Of a DNA stretch of 64,000 nt, positions 43,045-53,082 are shown in pieces. This stretch comes from Protaetiibacter mangrovi (GTDB lineage Bacteria; Actinomycetota; Actinomycetes; Actinomycetales; Microbacteriaceae), in the NCBI RefSeq assembly GCF_024752305.1, contig NZ_JANTHX010000007.1:123963-187962 (forward strand), read 5' to 3'. A model generated the notes under the pieces. It saw only the letters and a program-made list of their open reading frames with translations, did not search any database and had not been told where the DNA came from. Within the stretch, counting starts at the first letter, position 1. The number at the start of each line of letters is the position of its first letter. The position numbers and the translations under genes are program-made.

Positions 43045-43974
43045 TCAGAAGCCGGCGAGCGCGTCGCGCAGGATCCCGATCATGAGCGGCACCACCCCGA
43101 GCAGCACGAACCCGGGCAGGAAGCACAGCGCCAGCGGCGCGAGCAGCCGGGTGCCGAGCAGCCCCGCACGCTGCAGCACCTCGGCGAGCGCCAGCCGCCG
43201 GCACCGCGCGGCCTCGGCCCCCAGCAGTGTCGCGATCGGAACGCCGGCACGCACCGCGAAGCCGAGCGACGCCTCCGCGGCGTCGAGGTCGATCGGCACG
43301 CCCACGCGGCGGGCCGCAGCGGCGACCCGCGCGCGGGCGGTGTCGGGGGCGGCGCCCCCCGAGAGCGCGAGGGCCAGCAGCTCGTGCCCGAGCCCGGCGA
43401 GCGGGTCGGACACGCGGGCCGCGCCCGCCAGGCGGCGGTTCCAGCGGATGCCGAGCAGCAACACCGCCGTGCCGAGCGCGGCCGAGAGCGCCCCGGGCAC
43501 GGTGCCCACCACGACGCCGATCGGGTCCGCCCCGATCAGCAGGGCCATCCCGATCCCCGCGAGCGGCAGCAGCGCCACGGTCCGGGCCGTCGCGAGCGGC
43601 CCGGAGAGCGCCAGATCCACCTGCCGCTCGGCATCGGCGAGAGCGCGCAGGGTGTCGGCGGCTCGTTCGAGCGCGGGCGCGAGCGGCGCGCCGACCTCGG
43701 TCGCGATGCTCCAGCACGCGGAGAGATAGGCCCAGCCGCCCGCCGCCTCCCCCGCGCCCGCCGCGGCGAGCAGGGCTCCCGGAACCTCCATCGGTCCCTC
43801 GCAGGCGGCCGCGGCCGCGATCGGCGGCGGGGCGGGCTCGAGCGCGCGCAGAGCGGCCAGCGGTTCCAGCCCGGCCGCCAGCAGGATGGCCAGACGGTGG
43901 ACCGCGTCCGCGACGTCGTCGAACCCGGCCGCGGATGCGGGAGCGGCGGTCGTCGACCGCAACCGGAGCCTCAC
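43045..43974 (-). CDS. Type II secretion F-domain protein, apparent TadB-TadC fusion
   Basis: The protein has 309 residues and two F-type halves. The first (residues 15-200: DVADAVHRLAILLAAGLEPL, then two hydrophobic helices TVALLPLAGIGMALLIGA and VLLLGIRW) looks like TadB. The second (residues 205-309: GVPIATLLGAEAARCRRLAL, LLAPLALCFLPGFVLLGVVP) looks like TadC. In most actinobacteria these are two separate genes (Rv3658c and Rv3657c in M. tuberculosis). It would form the inner-membrane platform that the TadA ATPase acts on. GTG 43974 overlaps the tadA stop by 4 nt. Confidence 0.8.
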   Translation of the reverse strand: MRLRLRSTTAAPASAAGFDDVADAVHRLAILLAAGLEPLAALRALEPAPPPIAAAAACEGPMEVPGALLAAAGAGEAAGGWAYLSACWSIATEVGAPLAPALERAADTLRALADAERQVDLALSGPLATARTVALLPLAGIGMALLIGADPIGVVVGTVPGALSAALGTAVLLLGIRWNRRLAGAARVSDPLAGLGHELLALALSGGAAPDTARARVAAAARRVGVPIDLDAAEASLGFAVRAGVPIATLLGAEAARCRRLALAEVLQRAGLLGTRLLAPLALCFLPGFVLLGVVPLMIGILRDALAGF

Positions 43975-44930
43975 GTGGGCTCCGCGACGAGCCGCCCCCG
44001 ACCCGTGAGCCGCAGCCGCCCCGCCTCGCGGATGCCCCGGGTGCCGTCGGGGCTCCGCCCGAGCTGCAGCACCGCGTCGACGGCGCTGACCGCCTGCCGG
44101 GCGAGAGCGGATGCCGACCACCCCGCGAGCGCGCCGAGCGCCTCGAGGCGCGCCGGAACATCGCCGAGCGAGTTGGCGTGCAGCGTGCCGGCTCCGCCGT
44201 CGTGGCCGGTGTTGAGCGCCGTCAGCAGCTCCCGGAGCTCGGCCCCACGGCACTCCCCCACCACGAGGCGATCGGGGCGCATCCGCAACGCCTCCCGGAC
44301 GAGGCGGTCGAGGCCGACCGCACCCGCACCCTCGAGGTTCGGTTGACGGGCCTCCAGCCGCACGACGTGGGGATGCGGGATGCGGAGCTCGGCGACATCC
44401 TCGACCACCACGAGACGCTCGGCCGCGGGGGCGCTCGCGAGCATCGCGCCGAGGAGCGTCGTCTTGCCGGATCCGCCCGCTCCGGTGACGAGCACGTTGG
44501 CCCGGCGGCGCACGAGGTCGTCGACCAGCGCCCGCGGCACCGAGGCGAACATGCCGCGGGCCTCGAGCGCGTCGAGGTCGAGTCCGTCGTCGCGAGGCAG
44601 CCGGATCGAGACCACCGCCGCATCGGGCGAGATCGGCGGCAGCACCCCGTGCACCCGGATGCCGCCCCCGATCCGCACATCGGCCGCCGGCGTCGCGTCG
44701 TCGAGATGACGGCCTCCCGCCGCGACGAGCCGCACGGCGAGCTCGCGCGCCTCCCCTGCCGGCACCCGCAACCCGGGCACCGGCCGCGCCCCGTCACCGT
44801 GATCCACCCAGACCGAGCCGTCGGGATTGAGGAACACGTCCGTCGCCTCGGGGTCGGCGACCGCCGCCGCGAGCGGCCCGAACGACACCCGCTCGGGGAG
44901 CCGGCGAAGCGGGACGCGATCGGCGGACAT
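43971..44930 (-). CDS. tadA: TadA/CpaF-family secretion ATPase
   Basis: The protein has 319 residues. It carries GAGGSGKTTLLGAML (Walker A), the Asp-box VVVEDVAELRI, Walker B-like RPDRLVVGECRG and the His-box GHDGGAGTLHANS. It is a hexameric ATPase that drives pilin assembly or secretion. ATG 44930 is preferred; the longer frame to 45035 adds residues of no recognisable kind. No TadZ/Ssd-like gene, which normally precedes it, is present between it and the divergent acs gene. Confidence 0.9.
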   Translation of the reverse strand: MSADRVPLRRLPERVSFGPLAAAVADPEATDVFLNPDGSVWVDHGDGARPVPGLRVPAGEARELAVRLVAAGGRHLDDATPAADVRIGGGIRVHGVLPPISPDAAVVSIRLPRDDGLDLDALEARGMFASVPRALVDDLVRRRANVLVTGAGGSGKTTLLGAMLASAPAAERLVVVEDVAELRIPHPHVVRLEARQPNLEGAGAVGLDRLVREALRMRPDRLVVGECRGAELRELLTALNTGHDGGAGTLHANSLGDVPARLEALGALAGWSASALARQAVSAVDAVLQLGRSPDGTRGIREAGRLRLTGRGRLVAEPT

Positions 44931-45341
44931 ACGGCGACGCTGCCCGACGGCTGACGCCTCGTGGAGCGCGTCCGCCGCATCGGTGGATGGACCCACGCAG
45001 GCGCGGAGAAGGAGGAGCGGCACGCACGACCGCACCGGTTATACGGAGGGGCGGCGCCCAATTGGGGGGAATGGGCGCCGCCACCGCAGCACCGTTATTT
45101 GGGGGGAATCCGATGCCGCGAAATCCGAGAGGTTACGCTCGGTGCCCAGAGTCTACTGCAAGAGCCCCCCTCTGCAACGGACGAATTCCGCCGCTCGCCG
45201 ACCCGCTCGTCCGCCCGCCCGCCACCGCTGGCCGACGCGGCCCCGGTCGACCCGAGACCGCCGCGCGGGTGCCGATAGGATCGGGTCGTTCACCGGAGGA
45301 TTCCGCGCGACTACCAGGCACGGTCGCGAATCGACACAAGG
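44931..45341. other. Divergent tadA/acs intergenic region with G6 repeats and a hairpin
   Basis: No convincing gene is present in these 411 bases. TTGGGGGGAAT occurs twice (45062-45072 and 45099-45109), 37 bp apart. The first copy is the loop of an 11-bp-stem dyad, GGCGGCGCCCA / TGGGCGCCGCC (45050-45060 and 45072-45082). TAGGAT at 45276-45281 may be the acs -10, giving a leader of about 55 nt. The rest is plain GC-rich DNA. Confidence 0.55.
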
Positions 45342-47324
<1,983 letters not shown>

Positions 47325-47325
47325 C

Positions 47326-47784
47326 CTACGCGAACTCGAGGATGAGCTCCACCTCGACCGGCGCGTCGAGCGGGAGCACGGCGACGCCGACCGCGGAGCG
47401 GGCGTGGGCTCCGGCCTCGCCGAAGACCTCGCCGAGCAGTTCGGAGGCGCCGTTGATCACACCGGGCTGGCCGGTGAAGTCGGGGGCGGATGCCACGAAG
47501 CCGACGACCTTCACGACGCGCGTGACGCGGTCGAGCGAGCCGATGACGCTCTCGGCCGCGGCGAGCGCGTTGAGGGCGCACACACGGGCGAACTCCTTCG
47601 CCTCGTCGGCGCCGATCTCGGATCCGACCTTTCCGACCGCCGGAAGCACGCCGCCGATCATCGGCAGTTGGCCCGCGGTGAAGACGAGGTTGCCGGATAC
47701 CTGCGCCGGCACGTAGGCCGCCACGGGCTTCACGACGGGCGGCAGGGCGAGGCCCAGTTCGGCGAGGCGGTCGGCGACGGTCAT
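47326..47784 (-). CDS. RidA-family protein
   Basis: The protein has 152 residues, in the long RidA subfamily. It shows VSGNLVFTAGQLPM, GKVGSEIGADEAKEFARVCALNAL and a C-terminal VEVELILEFA. RidA proteins hydrolyse reactive enamines/imines; this longer subgroup, like Rv3678c, may have another substrate. The ATG overlaps the stop of the small DUF4177 gene by 4 nt. The pair RidA-DUF4177 next to ponA mirrors the M. tuberculosis order Rv3678c-Rv3678A. Confidence 0.88.
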   Translation of the reverse strand: MTVADRLAELGLALPPVVKPVAAYVPAQVSGNLVFTAGQLPMIGGVLPAVGKVGSEIGADEAKEFARVCALNALAAAESVIGSLDRVTRVVKVVGFVASAPDFTGQPGVINGASELLGEVFGEAGAHARSAVGVAVLPLDAPVEVELILEFA

Positions 47785-47945
47785 GCGTTCTCTCCTTCGA
47801 TGGGGCGCTTCAGGTAGGCGACGAGCCCGCCCTCCGGCCCGGTGACGATCTGGACGAGCTCCCAGCCCTGGGAACCCCAGTTGTTGAGGATCGCGGTCGT
47901 GTTGTGGATGAGCAACGGCGTGGTGAGATATTCCCAGGTCGGCAC
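47781..47945 (-). CDS. DUF4177-type small protein
   Basis: The gene encodes 54 residues on the minus strand, beginning VPTWEYLTTPLLIHNTTAIL and continuing with NNWGSQGWELVQIVTGPEGG. The WEY..T and NxxGxxGWELVQ pattern is that of DUF4177. The GTG start at 47945 is the only one that includes the conserved WEY. The TGA stop overlaps the RidA ATG by 4 nt. Function is unknown. Because of its size it is easily missed; the codon pattern and synteny with Rv3678A support it. Confidence 0.85.
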   Translation of the reverse strand: MPTWEYLTTPLLIHNTTAILNNWGSQGWELVQIVTGPEGGLVAYLKRPIEGENA

Positions 47946-47986
47946 TTTTGGGGGTTCCGTTCAGCTATCGGGCAGGAGAGTTCCCG

Positions 47987-47992
47987 TACCCT
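47987..47992 (+). promoter_or_regulatory. Predicted -10 of the penicillin-binding-protein gene
   Basis: TACCCT lies 7 nt before the ATG at 48000, which would give a leaderless transcript. The only purine-rich sequence (GCAGGAGAG, 47972-47979) is too far from the ATG to be its ribosome site, which agrees with leaderless initiation. No good -35 is visible. Confidence 0.45.
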
Positions 47993-47999
47993 GAACCCT

Positions 48000-50573
48000 A
48001 TGCCCGCATCAGGATCCACGGCCAGAAGTCTGCTCGGCGCAGGCGCCGGCCTCCTCGGTTTCAGCGCGATCGCCGGACTCCTCGTGACCGTCATGGTCGC
48101 TCCGGCCATCGCCGTCACCGGCATGACCGCCAACAACTCGATCAACGTCTTCCAGGACCTCCCGGACTACATCGAGATCACCTCGCAGCACCAGCGCAAC
48201 ACCTTCGTCGCGGTCAACCCCGCCGACGGCACGGAGATCACCGTCGCCGACTACTACGACCAGAACCGCGAGGAGGTCAGCCTCGACTCCATCGACGACG
48301 ACCTCAAGTGGGCCGCCATCGACGGTGAGGACCGGCGCTTCTACGAGCACGGCGGCGTCGACGTGCCGTCGCTCGTCCGCGCGGCGATCGGGCAGGCGAC
48401 GGGCACGAGCGAGTCGGGCGCCTCGACGCTCTCGATGCAGCTGGTGCGCAACATCCTCGTGCTGAAGGCCGTGAACAACACCGACCTCAGCGAAGACGAG
48501 TACAAGCAGGCGATCATCGACGCCACGTACCCCGACCTGAACCGCAAGCTCAAGGAGATGAAGCTCGCGATCAGCCTCGAGAAGAAGTACACGAAGGACC
48601 AGATCCTCGAGGGCTACCTCAACATCGTGCTGATGGGTCAGACCACCTACGGGGTCGAGGCGGGCGCCCAGCGCTACTTCGGCACCTCCGCCAAGGAGGT
48701 CACGCCGGCGCAGGCCGCGAGCCTCATCGCGATCGTGCAGAACCCGTCGAAGAACGGCCTCTACACCGCCGACAACTTCGCCGCCAACAAGGCGCGTCGC
48801 GACGTGATCCTCGGCTGGATGCACACGCAGGGCCACCTCACCGACGAGGAGTACCAGGAGGCGATCGCCACCCCGGTCGACGAGACCACGGTGAGCCAGA
48901 ACGCTCCCCGCAGCGGATGCTCCTCGGCTCCCGTCGAGTACCGCTTCCCCTGCGACTACGCGCTGAAGACCATCCTCAACGGCGAGGTGTCGTCGCTCGG
49001 CGCCACCAAGGAGGAGCAGCTGGCCCGCTGGCGCCAGGGCGGCCTCAAGGTCTACCTCACCATCAACCCCAGCCTCCAGGCCTACGCCACCGCGGTCGCG
49101 GGCGAGATGGCCCCGGCCACCGAGACCCGCATGCAGCTGGGTGCCGCCGTCGCGAGTGTGCAGGTCGGCACCGGGCGGATCCTGATCATGGCCGAGAACA
49201 AGACGTTCGACGACACCGGCACGGGCGATCCGCAGACGACCACCGCCGTCAACTTCACGGGCGACGTCACCCACGGCGGGTCGAAGGGCTTCCAGCCCGG
49301 TTCGACGTACAAGCCGTACACCCTGCTCGCGTTCCTCGCGGCGGGCCACGGCGTCAACGAGACCTTCAACGCGAGCATCCGCGCGACGCCGATGGCGAAG
49401 TTCCAGGACAGCTGCAACGGCCCCTACGGCGGCCCGGACTACACCTACCGCAACGACTCGGGCGAGTCGGGCCTCTACAACGTGGTCCGCGGCACGGCGG
49501 GCTCCGTCAACTCCGTCTTCATCCAGATGGGTTCCGAGGTCGACCAGTGCGACATCGCCAAGATCGCGGCATCGATCGGCGTGCACCGCGCCACCGGCAA
49601 GGCCGACGGCTCGGACCTGTACACCAACCCGGCCTGCATCGTGGGCGGCTGCGAGAACAACATCGCGCCGCTGACCCAGGCGGCCGCCTATGCGGCGATC
49701 GCCAACCAGGGCACCTTCTGCAAGCCGATCATCATCGACAAGCTCGTCGCCGACGACGGCTCGGAGCTCGCCGGCCAGAACGCGGAATGCGGTCCGTCGC
49801 TCGTCACTCCGGCGGTGGCCAACACCGCGGCGTACGCCATGCAGGCCGTGATGAACGGAACCGGTTCCGCCTCGAACCCCCGCGACGGCACGCCGTACAT
49901 CGGCAAGACGGGTACGACCAACGACGCCATCCACACCTGGATGGTGGGCTCGTCGACGAGCGTCTCGACCGCGGTCTGGGCGGGCAACATCGACGGCAAG
50001 CAGAGCATGCGCAAGATCACCGTCGCCGGACGGTACGGCGGCAACCTGCGCCACTTCATCTTCAAGCCGGTCGCCCAGGCGATCGACGCCCAGTACCCGG
50101 GTGTCGCATTCCCGGGGCCCGACGACTCGCTGCTGAAGGGCGTGCAGGTGTTCGTGCCCGACAACCTGATCGGCACGACCCCCGAGATCGCCAAGGCCGC
50201 GATCGAGCAGGCGCAGCTCTCCTACGAGGACGGCGGCCAGATGGACTCCGACCTGCCCGCGGGCACGGTCGTCGCGACCGACCCCGCTCCGGGCTCGCAG
50301 GTGTCGAAGGGCACCGTCGTGCGGGTGTTCACGAGCAACGGCCAGGCCGCGGCCGTGCCGGATGTGGTGACGCCGAACCAGAACTTCAACGACGCGAAGA
50401 ACCAGCTGCAGTCGGCCGGGTTCCTGAACGTGTCGCAGGAGTGCGAGGAGGCCGCGGTCGGCGACCCGCCGTCGAGCCTCAACAAGGTGATCGCACAGGA
50501 TCCCGCCGCCGGGTCGGTGGTCAACAAGAACACGGCCATCACGCTGACCGTCAAGAAGGCCACCTGTACATGA
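48000..50573 (+). CDS. ponA: Bifunctional class A penicillin-binding protein with PASTA domains
   Basis: The protein has 857 residues. A signal anchor (residues 15-45) is followed by the GT51 glycosyltransferase with GEDRRFYEHGG and the ASTLSMQLVRN motif. The transpeptidase has PGSTYKP (SxxK) at its active site, followed by SVNS and KTGTTNDAIHTW. Two PASTA repeats (about residues 715-785 and 788-857) close the protein. It polymerises and cross-links peptidoglycan. Its position next to a metallophosphoesterase matches ponA2-Rv3683 of M. tuberculosis. The ATG at 48000 is chosen over an in-frame extension that would run through the DUF4177 gene. Confidence 0.94.
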   Translation: MPASGSTARSLLGAGAGLLGFSAIAGLLVTVMVAPAIAVTGMTANNSINVFQDLPDYIEITSQHQRNTFVAVNPADGTEITVADYYDQNREEVSLDSIDDDLKWAAIDGEDRRFYEHGGVDVPSLVRAAIGQATGTSESGASTLSMQLVRNILVLKAVNNTDLSEDEYKQAIIDATYPDLNRKLKEMKLAISLEKKYTKDQILEGYLNIVLMGQTTYGVEAGAQRYFGTSAKEVTPAQAASLIAIVQNPSKNGLYTADNFAANKARRDVILGWMHTQGHLTDEEYQEAIATPVDETTVSQNAPRSGCSSAPVEYRFPCDYALKTILNGEVSSLGATKEEQLARWRQGGLKVYLTINPSLQAYATAVAGEMAPATETRMQLGAAVASVQVGTGRILIMAENKTFDDTGTGDPQTTTAVNFTGDVTHGGSKGFQPGSTYKPYTLLAFLAAGHGVNETFNASIRATPMAKFQDSCNGPYGGPDYTYRNDSGESGLYNVVRGTAGSVNSVFIQMGSEVDQCDIAKIAASIGVHRATGKADGSDLYTNPACIVGGCENNIAPLTQAAAYAAIANQGTFCKPIIIDKLVADDGSELAGQNAECGPSLVTPAVANTAAYAMQAVMNGTGSASNPRDGTPYIGKTGTTNDAIHTWMVGSSTSVSTAVWAGNIDGKQSMRKITVAGRYGGNLRHFIFKPVAQAIDAQYPGVAFPGPDDSLLKGVQVFVPDNLIGTTPEIAKAAIEQAQLSYEDGGQMDSDLPAGTVVATDPAPGSQVSKGTVVRVFTSNGQAAAVPDVVTPNQNFNDAKNQLQSAGFLNVSQECEEAAVGDPPSSLNKVIAQDPAAGSVVNKNTAITLTVKKATCT

Positions 50574-51556
50574 CGCCGACGGGACGCGCGGCCGCCGGAG
50601 CGCTCGGCGCGACGGCGGCCGCGGGTCTCGCGACGCTCGCCTGGGGCGTGTTCGTGGAGCGCAACCGGTTCACGGTGCGACACGAGACCCTGGCCGTGCT
50701 CGAGCCGGACGCCCGGCCGATCACGATCCTGCACCTGAGCGACCTGCACATGGCGCCGTGGCAGCGCGCGAAGCAGGACTTCGTGCGCTCGCTCGCGGTG
50801 TACGAGCCGGATCTCGTGATCGACACCGGCGACAACCTCGGGCACCGCGACGGGATCGACGGCGTGCGCCGCGCCCTCGAGCCGTTCGGCGATGCGGCGG
50901 GGGTCTTCGCGCACGGGTCGAACGACTACTTCGGCCCCGTGCTGAAGAACCCGTTCGGTTATTTCTTCGAGAACGGCCACGGCCGCCCGAAGACCGAGCC
51001 CGACCTCGACACCGCTGAGCTCGACCGCTTCCTCGGCGAGGGTCTCGGCTGGCTGGATCTGAACAACCGGGTGCACGCGATCGAGCTGAACGGCACACGA
51101 CTGGAGTTCATGGGGACAGGCGACGCGCACCGCGGATGGGACCGTCTCGGTGCGCTGCCGGGCGCCGTGGAGGAGATGCGCGAGAACGTCGAGTGGTCGA
51201 CGGGCGAGCCGCGTCAGGTTCTCACCCTCGGCGTCACGCACGCGCCCTACCGGCGCGTGCTCGACGCCTTCGTGAGCCAGGGCGCCGATCTGATCTTCGC
51301 GGGCCACACGCACGGCGGCCAGGTGCGCATCCCCGGTCGGCCGGCGCTGGTGACGAACTGCGACATCCCCCGCGAGCAGGCGCAGGGTCTGTCGGTCTGG
51401 CGCGCGGGCGCCCGCAGCGCCTTCCTCGAGGTGTCGGCGGGCCTCGGCACCTCCATCTACGCACCGGTGCGCTTCGCGTGCCCGCCCGAGGCGGTCGTGC
51501 TGACCCTCACCCCGGTCTCACTGGACCGAACCGGCTCGGATATCGGCTATCCTTGA
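50570..51556 (+). CDS. Membrane-anchored metallophosphoesterase
   Basis: The protein has 328 residues. An N-terminal hydrophobic helix (residues 5-28) precedes the calcineurin-like domain, with HLSDLHM, DTGDNLGH, GSNDYF and the final AGHTHGGQ motif binding two metal ions. It is related to Rv3683 and YkuE-type envelope phosphoesterases. Its start overlaps the ponA stop in ATGA, so it is translated with the penicillin-binding protein and probably acts at the membrane. The substrate may be a lipid-linked phosphoester; that is inference. Confidence 0.9.
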   Translation: MTPTGRAAAGALGATAAAGLATLAWGVFVERNRFTVRHETLAVLEPDARPITILHLSDLHMAPWQRAKQDFVRSLAVYEPDLVIDTGDNLGHRDGIDGVRRALEPFGDAAGVFAHGSNDYFGPVLKNPFGYFFENGHGRPKTEPDLDTAELDRFLGEGLGWLDLNNRVHAIELNGTRLEFMGTGDAHRGWDRLGALPGAVEEMRENVEWSTGEPRQVLTLGVTHAPYRRVLDAFVSQGADLIFAGHTHGGQVRIPGRPALVTNCDIPREQAQGLSVWRAGARSAFLEVSAGLGTSIYAPVRFACPPEAVVLTLTPVSLDRTGSDIGYP

Positions 51557-51576
51557 CAGGTTGCCGCGTGCAGCAA

Positions 51577-51653
51577 CGGGGTATGGCGCAGCTTGGTAGC
51601 GCGCGTCGTTCGGGACGACGAGGCCGCAGGTTCAAATCCTGTTACCCCGACCA
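51577..51653 (+). tRNA. tRNA-Pro (anticodon CGG), CCA encoded
   Basis: The 77-nt cloverleaf pairs CGGGGTA with TACCCCG, then discriminator A and encoded CCA (51651-51653). The D arm is GGCGCAGCTTGGTAGCGC, the anticodon loop TTCGGGA gives CGG, and the T arm is GCAGGTTCAAATCCTGT. The anticodon assigns proline (CCG codon). A hairpin terminator starts 5 nt later. Confidence 0.96.
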
Positions 51654-51657
51654 ATGA

Positions 51658-51687
51658 CGAAAGGGTCGCCTACGGGCGGCCCTTTCG
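51658..51687. terminator. Bidirectional terminator after tRNA-Pro and tdk
   Basis: CGAAAGGGTCGCC (51658-51670), loop TACG, GGCGGCCCTTTCG (51675-51687) pair over 13 bp with one G-U wobble. It sits 5 nt after tRNA-Pro and 3 nt beyond the minus-strand tdk stop, so it can terminate transcription from both sides. Confidence 0.8.
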
Positions 51688-51689
51688 TG

Positions 51690-52355
51690 TCACGTGAAGT
51701 CGGCGTCGGGCTCCGTGCCGTAGCTGAACTCCATGCGCGGGCGCCATCCGCGGTTGAGGACGCCGCCGGACTCCTCGAGGTAGCACGCGCCGCAGAGCGA
51801 CTCGTAGGTCACCTCGACACCGTCGATCGCCACCTGGTCGCCGTCGAAGATGAAGCGGTCGCCGATGCGCCGACCGTTGAACACGGCCTTGCGTCCGCAG
51901 CGGCAGATCGTCTTCAGTTCTTCGAGGGAGTGCGCGATCTCGAGCAGGCGCCTGCTGCCGGGGAAGGCGACGGTCTGGAAGTCGGTGCGGATGCCGTACG
52001 CGAGCACCGGGACATCCTGCTGGATCGCGATGCGCAGCAGGTCGTCGACCTGGCCCTCGGTGAGGAACTGCGCCTCGTCGAGCAGCAGACAGCTGACATC
52101 GGCACCGCGCTCCTGCACGACCCGTGCCCGCTCGCGCTGGAAGCGCTCGAGCAGGTCTTCGGTTGCGCCGATGGTGAAGTCGACGGGTCGCACGACGCCG
52201 AGGCGCGAGACGATCGCCGCCTCGCCCTTCGAGTCGATGGCCGGCTTCGCGAGCAGCACCTCGTGCCCGCGCTCCTCGTAGTTGTACGCCGCCTGCAGGA
52301 GCGCCGTGCTCTTGCCGGAGTTCATCGCCCCGTACCGGAAGTACAGCTTCGCCAC
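51690..52355 (-). CDS. tdk: Thymidine kinase (class II)
   Basis: The protein has 221 residues with P-loop GAMNSGKST at residues 9-17 and LLLDEAQFLT. Zinc-site cysteines are in CRCGRKAVFNGR and the later CGACY, with the lasso region between them. It phosphorylates thymidine for salvage. Many actinobacteria, including mycobacteria, lack this enzyme, so its presence is informative for lineage. The GTG start shares one base with the stop of the upstream response-regulator gene. Confidence 0.94.
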   Translation of the reverse strand: MAKLYFRYGAMNSGKSTALLQAAYNYEERGHEVLLAKPAIDSKGEAAIVSRLGVVRPVDFTIGATEDLLERFQRERARVVQERGADVSCLLLDEAQFLTEGQVDDLLRIAIQQDVPVLAYGIRTDFQTVAFPGSRRLLEIAHSLEELKTICRCGRKAVFNGRRIGDRFIFDGDQVAIDGVEVTYESLCGACYLEESGGVLNRGWRPRMEFSYGTEPDADFT

Positions 52356-53035
52356 TACTCGAGGTATCCGTCCTCCGCCGCGCGGCGGATCAACTCGGCT
52401 TTCTTGCCCGCGGGGCGGCCCACCTTGGCGTACTTCTCGCGGACGCGCCGCAGGTAGGTCTTCGCGGTCTCGTACTGCACGTTCATGCGCTCGGCGACCG
52501 CGATCGTGCTGTAACCGGAGACGTACAGCTTGAACGCCTCCTCCTCGCCGGGGCTGAGCTTGGGCTTCAGCTGCTGCAGGGGTGCGGTCGCCTCGCGCTC
52601 GGCACCCGCCTCGTCGGCCGCGTCGATTCCCATGACGCGCCGTGCGGCGGCCATGACGGCCGTCATCGGCAGCGACTTGGAGAGGAACTCGCTGGCGCCC
52701 GCCGCGAACGCGCGATCCCGCGCCTCTCGCGTGTCGAGGCTGGAGAGCACGATCACCTTCGCGCCGGCGGCCCGGCAGGTGCGCACCCGAGCCTCGATCG
52801 AGATGGGTTCCTTCAGCTGCAGATCGATGAACACGAGATCGGTCGGGAAGGCGGGGCTCTGCACCAGCTGGAGCCAGTTAGCCGCTCCCAGCACGACGTC
52901 GAAATCGGGCGCATGCTGCCCGATCCAGGTGCTCAGGGTGTCGAGCAGCACCTCGTGGTCGTCGAGGATCGCCAGCCGCACCACCGCACCCCCGGTGTCG
53001 CCGCGCACCGGGGCAGCACTCAGCGTCGGGTTCAT
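52355..53035 (-). CDS. Orphan NarL/LuxR-type response regulator
   Basis: The protein has 226 residues. The receiver domain spans about residues 18-140, with acidic LDDHE and phospho-acceptor Asp in LVFIDLQL. The C-terminal HTH, LSPGEEEAFKLYVSGYSTIA and RMNVQYETAKTYLRRVREKY, is LuxR-like. No histidine kinase is encoded nearby, so the input is unknown. It probably shares its transcript with tdk, whose start overlaps its stop by 1 nt. Confidence 0.86.
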   Translation of the reverse strand: MNPTLSAAPVRGDTGGAVVRLAILDDHEVLLDTLSTWIGQHAPDFDVVLGAANWLQLVQSPAFPTDLVFIDLQLKEPISIEARVRTCRAAGAKVIVLSSLDTREARDRAFAAGASEFLSKSLPMTAVMAAARRVMGIDAADEAGAEREATAPLQQLKPKLSPGEEEAFKLYVSGYSTIAVAERMNVQYETAKTYLRRVREKYAKVGRPAGKKAELIRRAAEDGYLE

Positions 53036-53082
53036 GCGATGAGCCTACCGCCGCATCCGCCCCCGGGAGCCGCTCGACGCGG

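Noticed and set aside
40180..44346. A 1388-codon plus-strand open frame opposite topA and the Tad genes
   Set aside because: It is antisense to well-supported genes, has Arg/Gly/Ala/Glu-rich low-complexity translation and no recognisable domain. Long antisense frames are expected at this GC content.
45133..45339. Small minus-strand frame upstream of acs
   Set aside because: It is Arg/Pro/Gly/Ser-rich without motif or ribosome site, in a region that behaves as a promoter.
47904..47999. N-terminal extension of the penicillin-binding protein
   Set aside because: It would read through the opposite-strand DUF4177 gene and adds no signal-like sequence; the anchor helix follows the ATG at 48000.
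51553..51558. TTGACA just before tRNA-Pro as its -35
   Set aside because: A matching -10 would fall at 51576-51581, inside the mature tRNA, so it cannot drive this gene. It is probably chance or part of the metallophosphoesterase end.
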